Below are positions 42,960 to 52,699 of a stretch of DNA of 64,000 nt, piece by piece. Made by a program: the position numbers and the translations under genes. The notes under the pieces were generated by a model. The model was given only the letters and a program-made list of their open reading frames with translations. It was not told the DNA's origin and searched no databases. The stretch's first letter is position 1. Every line of letters starts with the position of its first letter. Origin of the DNA: Lachnospiraceae bacterium (GTDB taxonomy: Bacteria; Bacillota; Clostridia; Lachnospirales; Lachnospiraceae); contig JAKSPC010000002.1 in NCBI GenBank assembly GCA_024405155.1, forward strand, positions 1 to 64,000. The letters run 5' to 3'.

Positions 42960-44041
42960 GTGTGATACGCAGAAAGGTGATCGTGATCGGCGGAGGGGCA
43001 GCGGGCATCGCGGCGGCCATAGAAGCGGCTAAAAATGCGGACGTTACCGTGCTTGAGCATATGGAAACACCGCTCAAAAAGATCCTGATCACGGGAAACG
43101 GCAGATGCAATTTTACAAACAGTGACGTAAGTGCCGCTCATTACCACGGAGACGTTAATGTAATAGAAAGCGTTCTATCTTCTTTCAGCGTGGACGACTG
43201 CCTTGACCTGATGCGGGAGTGCCATGTGGAGCCTTTGGAAGTGCATTACCGCTACAACGACTGCGGGTACTTTTATCCTTCTTCCAACAGGGCAGATACA
43301 GTAAGAAACGGGATGCTTTCAAGACTGTCGGAGCTTGGCGGAAAGATCCTGTGCGGCGTAAACGTCCAGGCGGTATCCATGGGTCAGGAAGGGATCCGGA
43401 TAAGCTCCGACAAAGGTGATTTTGCCGCTGACCGGCTGATATTTGCCTGCGGATCCAATGCGGCACCGGAGACCGGTTCGGACAGTTCCATCTATCCGGT
43501 ACTAAAGAAACTGGACGTGGCATTCCATACTTTTTTGCCTGCGCTTTGCGGCATCAAAGTAAGTGACGGCCTTTCCGGCGCGCTTACGGGCATGCGATGT
43601 ACCGCTTCTGTTACTCTCATTGATCAGACAGAGGAAAAGGAATATTCCGCGGAACCCGGCGAAGTGCAGTTTGGAAACGGTTATGTATCCGGGATCCCCG
43701 TCATGCAGCTTTCCCGGTACGTGAGTATCGGCAGAAAAAAAGAACATCGGATGATCCTTCGCATCGTACCTTCCGCATGGGAGAACGTGCGAAAGGATGC
43801 GAAAGTGTTTCCCGCATCACTGGAGCTTTTGTGCACCGGGACCAGGGGATTTTCCCATGCACAGTGCTGCCTGGGCGGAGTGGATGCCGATGAGCTGGTT
43901 CCGGAAACGCTTTGCTGGAAAAGGAATGAAAACATTTATTTCTGCGGGGAGATGATCGACGTGGACGGTGACTGCGGAGGATTCAATCTGCATTTTGCGT
44001 TCGGTTCGGGAAAACTGGCAGGAAGGAAAGCGACAACATGA
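42956..44041 (+). CDS. BaiN/HI0933-family flavoprotein
   Basis: 361 residues from ATG 42956 (ATGA overlap with the flippase). FAD-binding GGGAAGIAAAIEA at 13-25, ITGNGRCNFTNSDV (about 46-59), and the C-terminal GEMIDVDGDCGGFNLHFAFGSGKLAG match the HI0933-like family. Members are NAD(P)/FAD oxidoreductases of mostly unknown substrate. The overlap with the next flavoprotein gene is four bases. Confidence 0.85.
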   Translation: MSVIRRKVIVIGGGAAGIAAAIEAAKNADVTVLEHMETPLKKILITGNGRCNFTNSDVSAAHYHGDVNVIESVLSSFSVDDCLDLMRECHVEPLEVHYRYNDCGYFYPSSNRADTVRNGMLSRLSELGGKILCGVNVQAVSMGQEGIRISSDKGDFAADRLIFACGSNAAPETGSDSSIYPVLKKLDVAFHTFLPALCGIKVSDGLSGALTGMRCTASVTLIDQTEEKEYSAEPGEVQFGNGYVSGIPVMQLSRYVSIGRKKEHRMILRIVPSAWENVRKDAKVFPASLELLCTGTRGFSHAQCCLGGVDADELVPETLCWKRNENIYFCGEMIDVDGDCGGFNLHFAFGSGKLAGRKATT

Positions 44042-45687
44042 TCCGCATCAATCAGGTACAGATATCGATCTTTGAGAAAGAACCGGAAAAGGCGCTGGTG
44101 GAAAAAGTGGCAAAAATGCTTCACATTCCCACTGACGGTTTCCGGAAATTCCGCGTGCTGAGAAGGTCTATCGACGCAAGAGACAAAAATGATATCCGGT
44201 TCAGCTATATTGTGGAAGTCAAGCTGCGTGACACGTTTACCGGTCCCAGCAGAAAAACGGAACAGGAATATGTGGATAAGCTGAGAAACGGCAACATCAC
44301 CGTTTCGGAATACATTCCCGTAACGATCCCCGACGCGGTCACGGAAGGAAAGGACGTAAATGAAAACCGTCCCGTGATCGTAGGAGCGGGTCCATGCGGA
44401 CTCTTTACTGCTCTGGCACTTTGTTCCGCCGGACTTCGCCCGGTGATCGCAGAGCGGGGAAAGAAAGCGGAAGACAGAAAAACGGACGTGGATCGCTTCT
44501 TTGAGACAGGCGTTCTGGACACTTCCTCCAACGTGCAGTTCGGAGAAGGCGGCGCGGGCCTGTTTTCTGACGGAAAGCTGAATACCTCCGTCAAAGACAA
44601 GGAGAGTTACATCCGGTTCGTCCTGGAGACCTTCGCGGAGTTCGGAGCAGATCCCGATATTCTGGTGAATGCCAGACCGCACATCGGTACAGACGTACTG
44701 TTTGACGTGATAAAGAATATCCGGAGCTTCATCGAAGAAAACGGCGGAACGTTTTATTATCAGACAAAGTTTACCGGATTCGAAACGGAAAACGGACAGA
44801 TCAAAGCGGCCATTTTTGAAGGTGCGATCCACAGGATCGAAACCGATACGGTGATCCTTGCCACCGGTCACTCAGCCAGAGACACATACCATATGCTGCA
44901 TGAAAGCGGCGTGACCATGGAAAAGAAGCCTTTTGCCGTAGGGGTGAGGATCCAGCATCCCCAGTCCCTCATTGACGAAGGTTTCTATGGGGAAGAAGAC
45001 CTGGAGGAAAAAACGGAGATACTGGGACCTGCTGCCTACAATCTGAGCCATCGCTGTAAAAACGGCAGATCGGTCTTCAGTTTCTGTATGTGTCCCGGGG
45101 GATACGTGATCAACAGCTCTTCCGAAGAAGGAGGAACCGTGGTAAACGGCATGAGTTATTCGGATCGTGATTCCGGCGCGGCAAATTCGGCGATCATTGT
45201 AAACGTGGATCCGGAGGATTTCCCCGGAGACACGCTGTCCGGCCTTTCTTTCCAGAGAGAAATGGAAGAGAAAGCGTATGCGCTTGCCGGCGGGCTGATC
45301 CCGTACGAATCATACCGGGAGTTTAAGGAAGGCGCGGAACATCCCACAGGAGATGCCGGCTGCTTCACACCCGCCTTTTGCGGTATGGTACTTCCGGCTG
45401 ACGTAAGAAGCGCACTGCCCGGGTTCGTGGCGGATGCGGTAACGGAAGGCATTGACAGTTTCGGGGAAAGGATCAGAGGGTTTGACGGCGAGACGGCAGT
45501 CATCGCCGGTGTGGAATCCAGGACCTCGTCACCGGTAAGGGTCATCAGAAATGATATGCACGAGACAAAGATCACGGGGCTGTATGCCGCCGGTGAAGGC
45601 GCGGGATATGCAGGCGGGATCACCAGCGCAGCTGTGGACGGACTGATCACGGCGATCCATGTGATAGAACACTATAACGGGAGATAA
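44038..45687 (+). CDS. FAD-dependent oxidoreductase, COG2509 type
   Basis: 549 residues. An N-terminal domain (1-100) precedes the dinucleotide-binding VIVGAGPCGLFTALAL (about 118-133). FGEGGAGLFSDGKL and the closing GEGAGYAGGITSAAVDGL are typical for this group of uncharacterised dehydrogenases. Common in Clostridia beside housekeeping genes. Substrate unknown. Confidence 0.8.
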   Translation: MIRINQVQISIFEKEPEKALVEKVAKMLHIPTDGFRKFRVLRRSIDARDKNDIRFSYIVEVKLRDTFTGPSRKTEQEYVDKLRNGNITVSEYIPVTIPDAVTEGKDVNENRPVIVGAGPCGLFTALALCSAGLRPVIAERGKKAEDRKTDVDRFFETGVLDTSSNVQFGEGGAGLFSDGKLNTSVKDKESYIRFVLETFAEFGADPDILVNARPHIGTDVLFDVIKNIRSFIEENGGTFYYQTKFTGFETENGQIKAAIFEGAIHRIETDTVILATGHSARDTYHMLHESGVTMEKKPFAVGVRIQHPQSLIDEGFYGEEDLEEKTEILGPAAYNLSHRCKNGRSVFSFCMCPGGYVINSSSEEGGTVVNGMSYSDRDSGAANSAIIVNVDPEDFPGDTLSGLSFQREMEEKAYALAGGLIPYESYREFKEGAEHPTGDAGCFTPAFCGMVLPADVRSALPGFVADAVTEGIDSFGERIRGFDGETAVIAGVESRTSSPVRVIRNDMHETKITGLYAAGEGAGYAGGITSAAVDGLITAIHVIEHYNGR

Positions 45688-45690
45688 ACT

Positions 45691-45924
45691 ATGGCAGAAG
45701 AGATCAGAAAGATAACGGAAAAGGATATTGAGCGGATCAGCGAACTGTACCGCATATCACAGACGGAAGAGGGGCTTACGGAAGAAGAAAAAAAGGAACA
45801 GGCAGAGCTTCGCAAGGCCTATATCATGGCGATCCGCAGAAACTTAAGAGGTACGCTGGAGAACATCGACCTTGTGGATGAAAACGGAAACGTGGTGAAA
45901 TCTCTCGGAGAAAAGGGCAAATGA
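45691..45924 (+). CDS. DUF896 (YnzC-like) protein
   Basis: 77 residues, the same length as Bacillus YnzC. Two helices around EGLTEEEKKEQAELRKAY and IRRNLRGTLENI are the family pattern. Role unknown; in Bacillus the ynzC gene is in the SOS-controlled yneA operon. Overlaps miaB by four bases. Confidence 0.85.
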   Translation: MAEEIRKITEKDIERISELYRISQTEEGLTEEEKKEQAELRKAYIMAIRRNLRGTLENIDLVDENGNVVKSLGEKGK

Positions 45925-47372
45925 GCAGAGGTACCTATGCCATCATAACCTTCGGGTGCCAGATGAATGCCAGGGATTCGGAAAAGATCGCCGGGACCCT
46001 GGAAGAACTGGGCTATACGGAGACGGACGACGAACAGAACGCGGACATCGTGTTCTTTAATACCTGTACCATCCGGGAAAACGCCAACGAACATCTTTAC
46101 GGAAGGCTGGGAAGGCTGAAATCCGCCAAACAGAAAGATCCGGACAAGATCATTATCCTTGCCGGCTGCATGATGCAGGAAACGGATGAGGTGGAGACCA
46201 TCCGCAGAAAATATCCCTATGTGGATATCATCATGGGGACACACAACCAGTATACGCTGCCGTCTCTTCTGGACGATCTTTTTGAAAAAAGAAAACATAA
46301 TTTCCGGAAACTGAAAGAGACGCATAACGAAGTACTGGTCTCGTCGGATCCCGACGTGGAAAAAGCGGAAAGACTGAAAAAATACGGAGAGTCTTCAGCG
46401 AAGGATCTGGAAAAGCTTTCCAGAAGGCCTGTCGTAAGCCTGTGGAGCGATTCGGCGGATATCGTGGAGAACGTTCCCTCCAGGAGGAAATATGCCTTTA
46501 AACAGGGCGTGAACATCATGTATGGCTGCAACAATTTCTGCTCCTACTGTATCGTTCCCTATGTAAGAGGCCGGGAAAAGAGCAGGGATCCGGAAGATAT
46601 CTATGCGGAGATAGAGTGCCTGGCAAAGGACGGCGTAAAGGAGATCATGCTTCTTGGGCAGAATGTGAATTCCTACGCGAAGATCCCCTTCCCCGAACTG
46701 CTTTCCGAGATAGACAGACGGTGCGATAACAGCGGGATCGAAAGGATCCGTTTCATGACGTCACACCCGAAGGATCTTTCGGAAGACCTCTGCCGGGTGA
46801 TCGCGGAGGGAAAGTATATCTGCCATCAGTTCCACCTGCCCCTGCAGTCCGGTTCCTCACGGATACTTAAGCGGATGAACCGGAAGTACGACAAGGAGCA
46901 ATTTCTTCAGAAAGCGGAAATGCTCCGAAGATACGTGCCGGACATATCCTTCAGTACAGATATCATAGTTGGCTTTCCCGGAGAAACGGAAGAGGATCTT
47001 TCAGAGACCATCGACGTATGCGAAAAAGTGCGCTTTGATGCCGCGTATACGTTTATCTATTCCAAACGTACCGGCACACCTGCAGCCTCCTTTGACGACC
47101 AGGTGCCGGAAGACGTGATCAAGGACCGGTTCGAACGTCTCCTTGCCGTGCAGAACCGGATCGTTGAGGAAAACCTGCAGAAGATGAAGGGACTGACGGT
47201 CCCCGTCCTCTTCGAAGAGGTAAGCGGATTCGACGCATCTCTGGTGACCGGCAGAACGGAAGGAAACATGGTGGTCCACGTTCCCGGCGGAAAAGAACTG
47301 ATCGGAAAGATAAAGAACGTAACACTTACAGATCCGCGAGGATTTTATTATATGGGGGTTCTTCATGGCTGA
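45921..47372 (+). CDS. miaB: tRNA methylthiotransferase MiaB
   Basis: 483 residues. N-terminal UPF0004 domain with its three Cys (GCQMNARDSE, NTCTIRENA, GCMMQ), radical SAM motif CNNFCSYC (about residues 203-210) and C-terminal TRAM domain (about 410-475, VPVLFEEVSG). It adds the methylthio group to i6A37 of tRNAs, the step after MiaA, whose gene is three genes downstream. Overlaps mutS by eight bases. Confidence 0.95.
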   Translation: MSRGTYAIITFGCQMNARDSEKIAGTLEELGYTETDDEQNADIVFFNTCTIRENANEHLYGRLGRLKSAKQKDPDKIIILAGCMMQETDEVETIRRKYPYVDIIMGTHNQYTLPSLLDDLFEKRKHNFRKLKETHNEVLVSSDPDVEKAERLKKYGESSAKDLEKLSRRPVVSLWSDSADIVENVPSRRKYAFKQGVNIMYGCNNFCSYCIVPYVRGREKSRDPEDIYAEIECLAKDGVKEIMLLGQNVNSYAKIPFPELLSEIDRRCDNSGIERIRFMTSHPKDLSEDLCRVIAEGKYICHQFHLPLQSGSSRILKRMNRKYDKEQFLQKAEMLRRYVPDISFSTDIIVGFPGETEEDLSETIDVCEKVRFDAAYTFIYSKRTGTPAASFDDQVPEDVIKDRFERLLAVQNRIVEENLQKMKGLTVPVLFEEVSGFDASLVTGRTEGNMVVHVPGGKELIGKIKNVTLTDPRGFYYMGVLHG

Positions 47373-49953
47373 AAGCAAGATGTCGCCAATGATGCAGCAG
47401 TATCTGGATACCAAAAAACAGTATCCCGACTGCATTCTGATGTATCGCATCGGTGACTTTTATGAAATGTTTTACGACGACGCGAAGACTGCTTCGGAGG
47501 AACTGGAACTGGTCCTTACCGGAAAGGAATGCGGTCTTCCGGAACGCGCGCCTATGTGCGGCGTTCCTTTTCATGCTGTCGACGTATATATTTCGAAACT
47601 GGTCAAAAAAGGATATAAGGTCGCTATCGGCGAACAGGTGGAAGATCCGAAGCTTGCCAAAGGTCTTGTAAAGCGGGAAGTGATCCGCGTGGTCACGCCG
47701 GGGACCGTTCTGGGAACCGGCATGCTGGAGGAAAGCAAAAACAATTTCCTCATGTGCGTCGCCTATCTTTCCGGATCTTTCGGCATTTCCAGTGTGGACG
47801 TTTCCACCGGCGATTTCTTTGTTACGGAAGCAAAGGACATTAAGGGTCTCATGGATGAGATCTCCCATTATCAGCCTTCCGAGATCATCTGCAACAGCGA
47901 ATTCCTTATCTCAGGCATTTCGGAGGAAGAACTCAAGGGGCGCTTCGGCGTACGGCCGGATCCTCTGTCACCGGATCATTTCAATGAAGAAAAATGCAGG
48001 CAGCTGCTGACGGATCATTTTCACTGCGATCTGAAGGGACTGGGCATCGCCGACCTTCCCGCAGGCATCCTGTCCGCCGGTGCCATCCTTGCATACATAT
48101 ACGAAACACAGTTCAGTTCCGTTTCCTACATCAACGCTCTGAAAGTAAGAAGCTCCTCCTCCTTTATGATCCTGGATTCCACGGCTATGAGGAATCTGGA
48201 ACTTCTGGAGACTCTTCGGGAAAAGGAAAAGAAGGGATCTCTTCTGTGGGTGCTGGATAAGACAAAGACCGCCATGGGAGGGCGGACCATGCGCCGGATC
48301 ATCTCGGAACCGCTTGTTGACAGGGAAGAGATCATAAAACGGCAGGATGCCGTACAGGAACTCTGTGACCGCTTCATTGACAGAGAAGAGATCTGTGAAT
48401 ATCTGAAACCGGTTTATGACATTGAAAGACTTTTGAGCCTTGTAAGCAACAAACGGGCAAATGCACTGGATCTGCATGCCATCCGGCAATCCCTTTCCAT
48501 GCTTCCCTATATCAGGCAGCTCCTTTCCGGTTTTGAAAGTGAAGCACTTTGCGAAATCTGTGAAAATATTCCGGAAATTTCGGATCTGTTTGATCTGCTG
48601 ACAGCTTCCCTCACCGATGAACCGCCGGTTTCCGTAAGAGACGGCGGCATGATCCGGGAAGGGTACAGTGAAGAGGCAGACCATTTAAGAAACGCAGGGA
48701 AAGAAGGAAAAGAGTGGCTTTTGCAGCTGGAAGCGGAGGAGCGGGAAAAAACGGGCATCCGGCAGCTGAAGATCAAATACAACAAGGTATTCGGTTACTG
48801 CATCGAAGTGTCCAACTCCCTAATAAAGGACGTACCGGATTATTTCATCCGGAAGCAGACACTTACCACCGGCGAGCGATATACTACGGAAAAACTGGAA
48901 GAACTGGCAGATACGATCCTGGGAGCACAGGACAAACTGAAGAATCTGGAATATGATCTGTTCTGCGGGATACGTGACACCGTTGCCGAGCGTTCTTCGG
49001 ACTTAAGACAGCTGAGTCAGGCTCTGGGGTATCTGGATGTTCTCTGTTCCCTTTCCGCCGTGGCAATGAGGAATAACTACGTTCGCCCGAATATTTCGGA
49101 AAACGGCGTGATCCGCATCAAAGACGGCAGGCACCCCGTGGTGGAACTGATGAGCCGTGACGGAACGTTTGTCCCCAATGACACGTATCTGGACAACAAA
49201 GACCATCTGATCTCCATCATTACCGGACCCAACATGGCAGGAAAGTCCACCTACATGCGGCAGACTGCTCTCATCGTGCTGATGGCGCAGACCGGTTCCT
49301 TCGTACCGGCTTCCTCAGCCGATATCTGTGTCTGTGACAGGATCTTCACTCGTGTAGGCGCGTCCGATGATCTGGCAAGCGGTCAGTCCACTTTCATGGT
49401 GGAAATGAATGAAGTGGCGAACATCTTAAGGAATGCCACCGCAAAGAGCCTTCTGATCCTTGACGAGATCGGAAGAGGAACTTCCACTTATGACGGTCTT
49501 TCCATTGCCTGGAGCGTGGTGGAGTATATCAGCGATAAAAAGAAGATCGGCGCCAAGACTCTGTTTGCCACACACTATCACGAACTGACGGAACTGGAGG
49601 GAAAGATCAGAGGCGTACAGAACTACTGCATTGCCGTAAAGGAAAAAGAAGGTGATCTTGTCTTTTTAAGAAAGATCATTCCGGGAGGTGCCGATAAATC
49701 TTACGGCATTGCCGTGGCAAAACTGGCAGGCGTACCGGAAGAGGTGACCGACCGGGCCGAACAGATCGCAGAACGTCTGGAAGCAAACGACATCAACCGC
49801 TCTCTGGAAGTTCCCGAACCGGAGACCGGGCCTGTGATGCAGGAGGCAAAAGCTCCTTCCGAAGTGGTACGGACACTTCAGGAAACTGACGTGACAAAGC
49901 TTACGCCCATTGAGGCACTTCTGCTCATTGATGAACTGAAGAAAAAAATATGA
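47365..49953 (+). CDS. mutS: DNA mismatch repair protein MutS
   Basis: 862 residues, normal for MutS1. Mismatch-reading motif RIGDFYEMFYDDA (F-x-E, about 30-42), core and clamp domains, Walker A GPNMAGKSTYMRQ (about 620), DEIGRGTSTYDGLSIAW and FATHYHELTELE, all intact. Binds mismatches and recruits MutL, whose gene follows with a four-base overlap. Confidence 0.97.
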   Translation: MAESKMSPMMQQYLDTKKQYPDCILMYRIGDFYEMFYDDAKTASEELELVLTGKECGLPERAPMCGVPFHAVDVYISKLVKKGYKVAIGEQVEDPKLAKGLVKREVIRVVTPGTVLGTGMLEESKNNFLMCVAYLSGSFGISSVDVSTGDFFVTEAKDIKGLMDEISHYQPSEIICNSEFLISGISEEELKGRFGVRPDPLSPDHFNEEKCRQLLTDHFHCDLKGLGIADLPAGILSAGAILAYIYETQFSSVSYINALKVRSSSSFMILDSTAMRNLELLETLREKEKKGSLLWVLDKTKTAMGGRTMRRIISEPLVDREEIIKRQDAVQELCDRFIDREEICEYLKPVYDIERLLSLVSNKRANALDLHAIRQSLSMLPYIRQLLSGFESEALCEICENIPEISDLFDLLTASLTDEPPVSVRDGGMIREGYSEEADHLRNAGKEGKEWLLQLEAEEREKTGIRQLKIKYNKVFGYCIEVSNSLIKDVPDYFIRKQTLTTGERYTTEKLEELADTILGAQDKLKNLEYDLFCGIRDTVAERSSDLRQLSQALGYLDVLCSLSAVAMRNNYVRPNISENGVIRIKDGRHPVVELMSRDGTFVPNDTYLDNKDHLISIITGPNMAGKSTYMRQTALIVLMAQTGSFVPASSADICVCDRIFTRVGASDDLASGQSTFMVEMNEVANILRNATAKSLLILDEIGRGTSTYDGLSIAWSVVEYISDKKKIGAKTLFATHYHELTELEGKIRGVQNYCIAVKEKEGDLVFLRKIIPGGADKSYGIAVAKLAGVPEEVTDRAEQIAERLEANDINRSLEVPEPETGPVMQEAKAPSEVVRTLQETDVTKLTPIEALLLIDELKKKI

Positions 49954-51770
49954 TACGGGTTTTAACAAAAGATACCATTGATAAGATCGCGGCGGGCGAG
50001 GTCGTAGAGAAGCCTGTGAATGTTGTAAAGGAGCTGGTGGACAACTCCCTGGATTCAGGCGCCTCTTCCATCAGCGTGGAGATAAGAAGCGGCGGAACAT
50101 CCCTGATCCGTGTGACAGATAACGGTTCCGGCATCGCAAAGGATGATCTGCCAAGAGCTTTTATCCGACATGCCACATCAAAAATACAGAATGCAGACGA
50201 CCTGTCCGATATCAGGACCATGGGATTCAGGGGCGAAGCTCTTTCCAGCATCAGCGCCGTTTCCCGTACGGAAGTGATGACCAAAAGGAAGGATGATCTG
50301 TTCGGATACCGGTATTTTTCAGAAGGCGGAGCAGAAAGAGGACCTGAGGAGATCGGGATCCCGGATGGCACCACCATGCTGGTAAGAGATCTGTTTTTCA
50401 ACATCCCCGTAAGAAAGCAGTTTCTGAGATCGGAGAGGGTCGAAACTTCCGCCATTCGCGATATGGTGGAAAAGTTTGCCATCGGTTCTCCGGATGTGAG
50501 TTTTTCACTGATCGTCGACGGAAAACAGGTGCTCCATACCACGGGGAACGGAAAGCTTAAGGACGTGATCTATACGGTGTACGGACCGGAAATGACAAAG
50601 GATCTGGTCGCCGTTGACCATACGGAAGAAGGCATGCACATAACAGGGTTTGTCTCCAAACCAAACGTTTCCCGTTCCAAAAGAGAGTATGAAGTGATCT
50701 ACGTCAACGGAAGACACGTAAGCGACAGGAACGTATCCGAAGCCATAGAGACCGCTTATGAAGGGTATCTTATGCAGCACAGATTTCCCTTTGCCGTCCT
50801 CAGGATAGACATTGATCCGTCACGGATCGACGTCAACATTCATCCCAAAAAGGAAGAGATCCGGTTTTCCGATACGGAAGCAGTCTCCGGAGCCGTATAC
50901 CGGGCGGTTAGGGGAGCACTGGAAGGAAAAGAACTGATCCCGGAAGTGACGCTGTCTGAAAGATCGCCGGACGCGGAAAAAGAAAAGACACCTCTGTTCC
51001 GCGCGGAACCTTTTGAACAAAGATTTGCAGAAAAGAAGAGGATTTCGTCATATCCCGATCGCCGGGAAGACAAAGACCCCATAAAAGCCTTCGGTGAAAC
51101 GGAGCAGGAACTGGTAAGGGAAGCACTTTCCGAACCGGAAATGTCAAAGCCTGTTCAGCTTTCTTTCCTGGATACAGCGGCAAAGCCCTATTACCGGTAT
51201 CTGGGACAGTTTTTCAATACCTACTGTCTGATCGAATATCAGGATCACCTGTACATGATCGACCAGCATGCGGCACATGAGAAAGTCCTGTATGAACGTC
51301 TCAGCCGTCAGATCAGAGAAAACATGAATGATCATCCCGCATCACAGAACATACTTCCCGTGATCCTTTCTTTACCGAAGGCAGACGCGGAAGTGCTGTC
51401 GGGGCACATGGACGTGTTCTGCAGCATCGGTTTTGAGATGGAAGAAGCCGGAGACAATGATTTCATCGTACGTGCCGTGCCGGCCTCCCTGCCTTCTCTT
51501 TCGGAAAAAGACCTTCTGATGGATATGCTGGACATGCTGTCGGAAGACAGCACGCTTCCGAAAGCCCCTGTGCTTTTGAAAAACAGGATCGCTTCCATGT
51601 CCTGCAAGGCTGCCGTAAAGGCCGGAATGAGACTTTCGGATATGGAGATCCGGTCACTGATCGATGAGCTTCTTACTTTGGAGGATCCCTATCATTGCCC
51701 ACACGGAAGGCCAGTTATCATTCGGTTTTCCAGAAACGATATCGATAAAATGTTCAAAAGGATCGTATGA
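49950..51770 (+). CDS. mutL: DNA mismatch repair protein MutL
   Basis: 606 residues. GHKL ATPase motifs NSLDSGA, DNGSGI and FRGEALSSI in the N-terminal part; C-terminal endonuclease motif DQHAAHEKVLYE near residue 436 with SCKAAVKAG and CPHGRPV. So it is a nicking MutL, as expected in bacteria without MutH. Overlaps miaA by four bases. Confidence 0.96.
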   Translation: MIRVLTKDTIDKIAAGEVVEKPVNVVKELVDNSLDSGASSISVEIRSGGTSLIRVTDNGSGIAKDDLPRAFIRHATSKIQNADDLSDIRTMGFRGEALSSISAVSRTEVMTKRKDDLFGYRYFSEGGAERGPEEIGIPDGTTMLVRDLFFNIPVRKQFLRSERVETSAIRDMVEKFAIGSPDVSFSLIVDGKQVLHTTGNGKLKDVIYTVYGPEMTKDLVAVDHTEEGMHITGFVSKPNVSRSKREYEVIYVNGRHVSDRNVSEAIETAYEGYLMQHRFPFAVLRIDIDPSRIDVNIHPKKEEIRFSDTEAVSGAVYRAVRGALEGKELIPEVTLSERSPDAEKEKTPLFRAEPFEQRFAEKKRISSYPDRREDKDPIKAFGETEQELVREALSEPEMSKPVQLSFLDTAAKPYYRYLGQFFNTYCLIEYQDHLYMIDQHAAHEKVLYERLSRQIRENMNDHPASQNILPVILSLPKADAEVLSGHMDVFCSIGFEMEEAGDNDFIVRAVPASLPSLSEKDLLMDMLDMLSEDSTLPKAPVLLKNRIASMSCKAAVKAGMRLSDMEIRSLIDELLTLEDPYHCPHGRPVIIRFSRNDIDKMFKRIV

Positions 51771-52699
51771 ACGACTGCGGGAAGAAAAAACTGATCATCA
51801 TTGCCGGTCCTACTGCCGTGGGAAAGACAGATCTTTCGGTACGGCTGGCAAAAAAGCTTGATACGGAGATCGTTTCTGCAGACAGCATGCAGGTATACCG
51901 CGGCATGGATATCGGAACCGCTAAGGTGACGAAGGAAGAAATGTGCGGGATCCCTCATCATATGATCGACGTGTGTGAACCCGGATGTGACTTCAATGTT
52001 TTTTCCTACCGGGAGATGGCAAAAAAGAAGCTGGATGACATTCAGGACAAAGGAAAGATCCCCATTCTCTGCGGCGGAACCGGTTTCTATATCCAGGCAC
52101 TGCTGTATGATATCGACTTCCGGGAGGAAGGACCGAACGAGGAATTGAGAGCGCAGCTGCATAAAATTGCAGAGGAAAAAGGGAAAGAAGAATTGTGGCG
52201 CATCTTACGGGATGTGGATCCGGAAGCCGCCAAGGCTCATCCGGCCGGGGATGTGAAAAGAGTGGTCAGAGCTATAGAGTTTTACCGGGTACACGGAGAA
52301 AAGATTTCGGATCACAACAAAAAAGAGGAAAAGAAACTGGCGGAACCCTGCTATGACGTGCGCTTTTTTGTACTTTACCGGGAGCAGAAGGAGCTATACC
52401 AGAGGATCGATGACCGGGTGGACCGCATGATGAAAGAAGGGCTTCTGGAAGAAGTGAAAGAACTTGTTTCCCGCGGCATCCCCATGGAAAGCACTGCCAT
52501 GCAGGCCATCGGATACCGTCAGCTGGCAGCGCATCTGAAAGGAGCATGTTCCCTGGAAGAGGCTGTAACGAAGATCAAGTCGGATTCCCGGCATTACGCG
52601 AAGAGACAGCTGACCTGGTTCAAAAGAGATAAGAATACCATATGGATCGATACAGGAAAAGGAGACCCGTTTGATGAAATTTGCAGACATTTATGGTGA
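51767..52699 (+). CDS. miaA: tRNA dimethylallyltransferase MiaA
   Basis: 310 residues. P-loop GPTAVGKTDLSVRLA (about 14-28), VSADSMQVYRGMDIGTAK and HHMIDV are family signatures. It puts the isopentenyl group on A37 of UNN-reading tRNAs, the substrate for MiaB. The end overlaps the next gene by 26 bases. Confidence 0.96.
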   Translation: MNDCGKKKLIIIAGPTAVGKTDLSVRLAKKLDTEIVSADSMQVYRGMDIGTAKVTKEEMCGIPHHMIDVCEPGCDFNVFSYREMAKKKLDDIQDKGKIPILCGGTGFYIQALLYDIDFREEGPNEELRAQLHKIAEEKGKEELWRILRDVDPEAAKAHPAGDVKRVVRAIEFYRVHGEKISDHNKKEEKKLAEPCYDVRFFVLYREQKELYQRIDDRVDRMMKEGLLEEVKELVSRGIPMESTAMQAIGYRQLAAHLKGACSLEEAVTKIKSDSRHYAKRQLTWFKRDKNTIWIDTGKGDPFDEICRHLW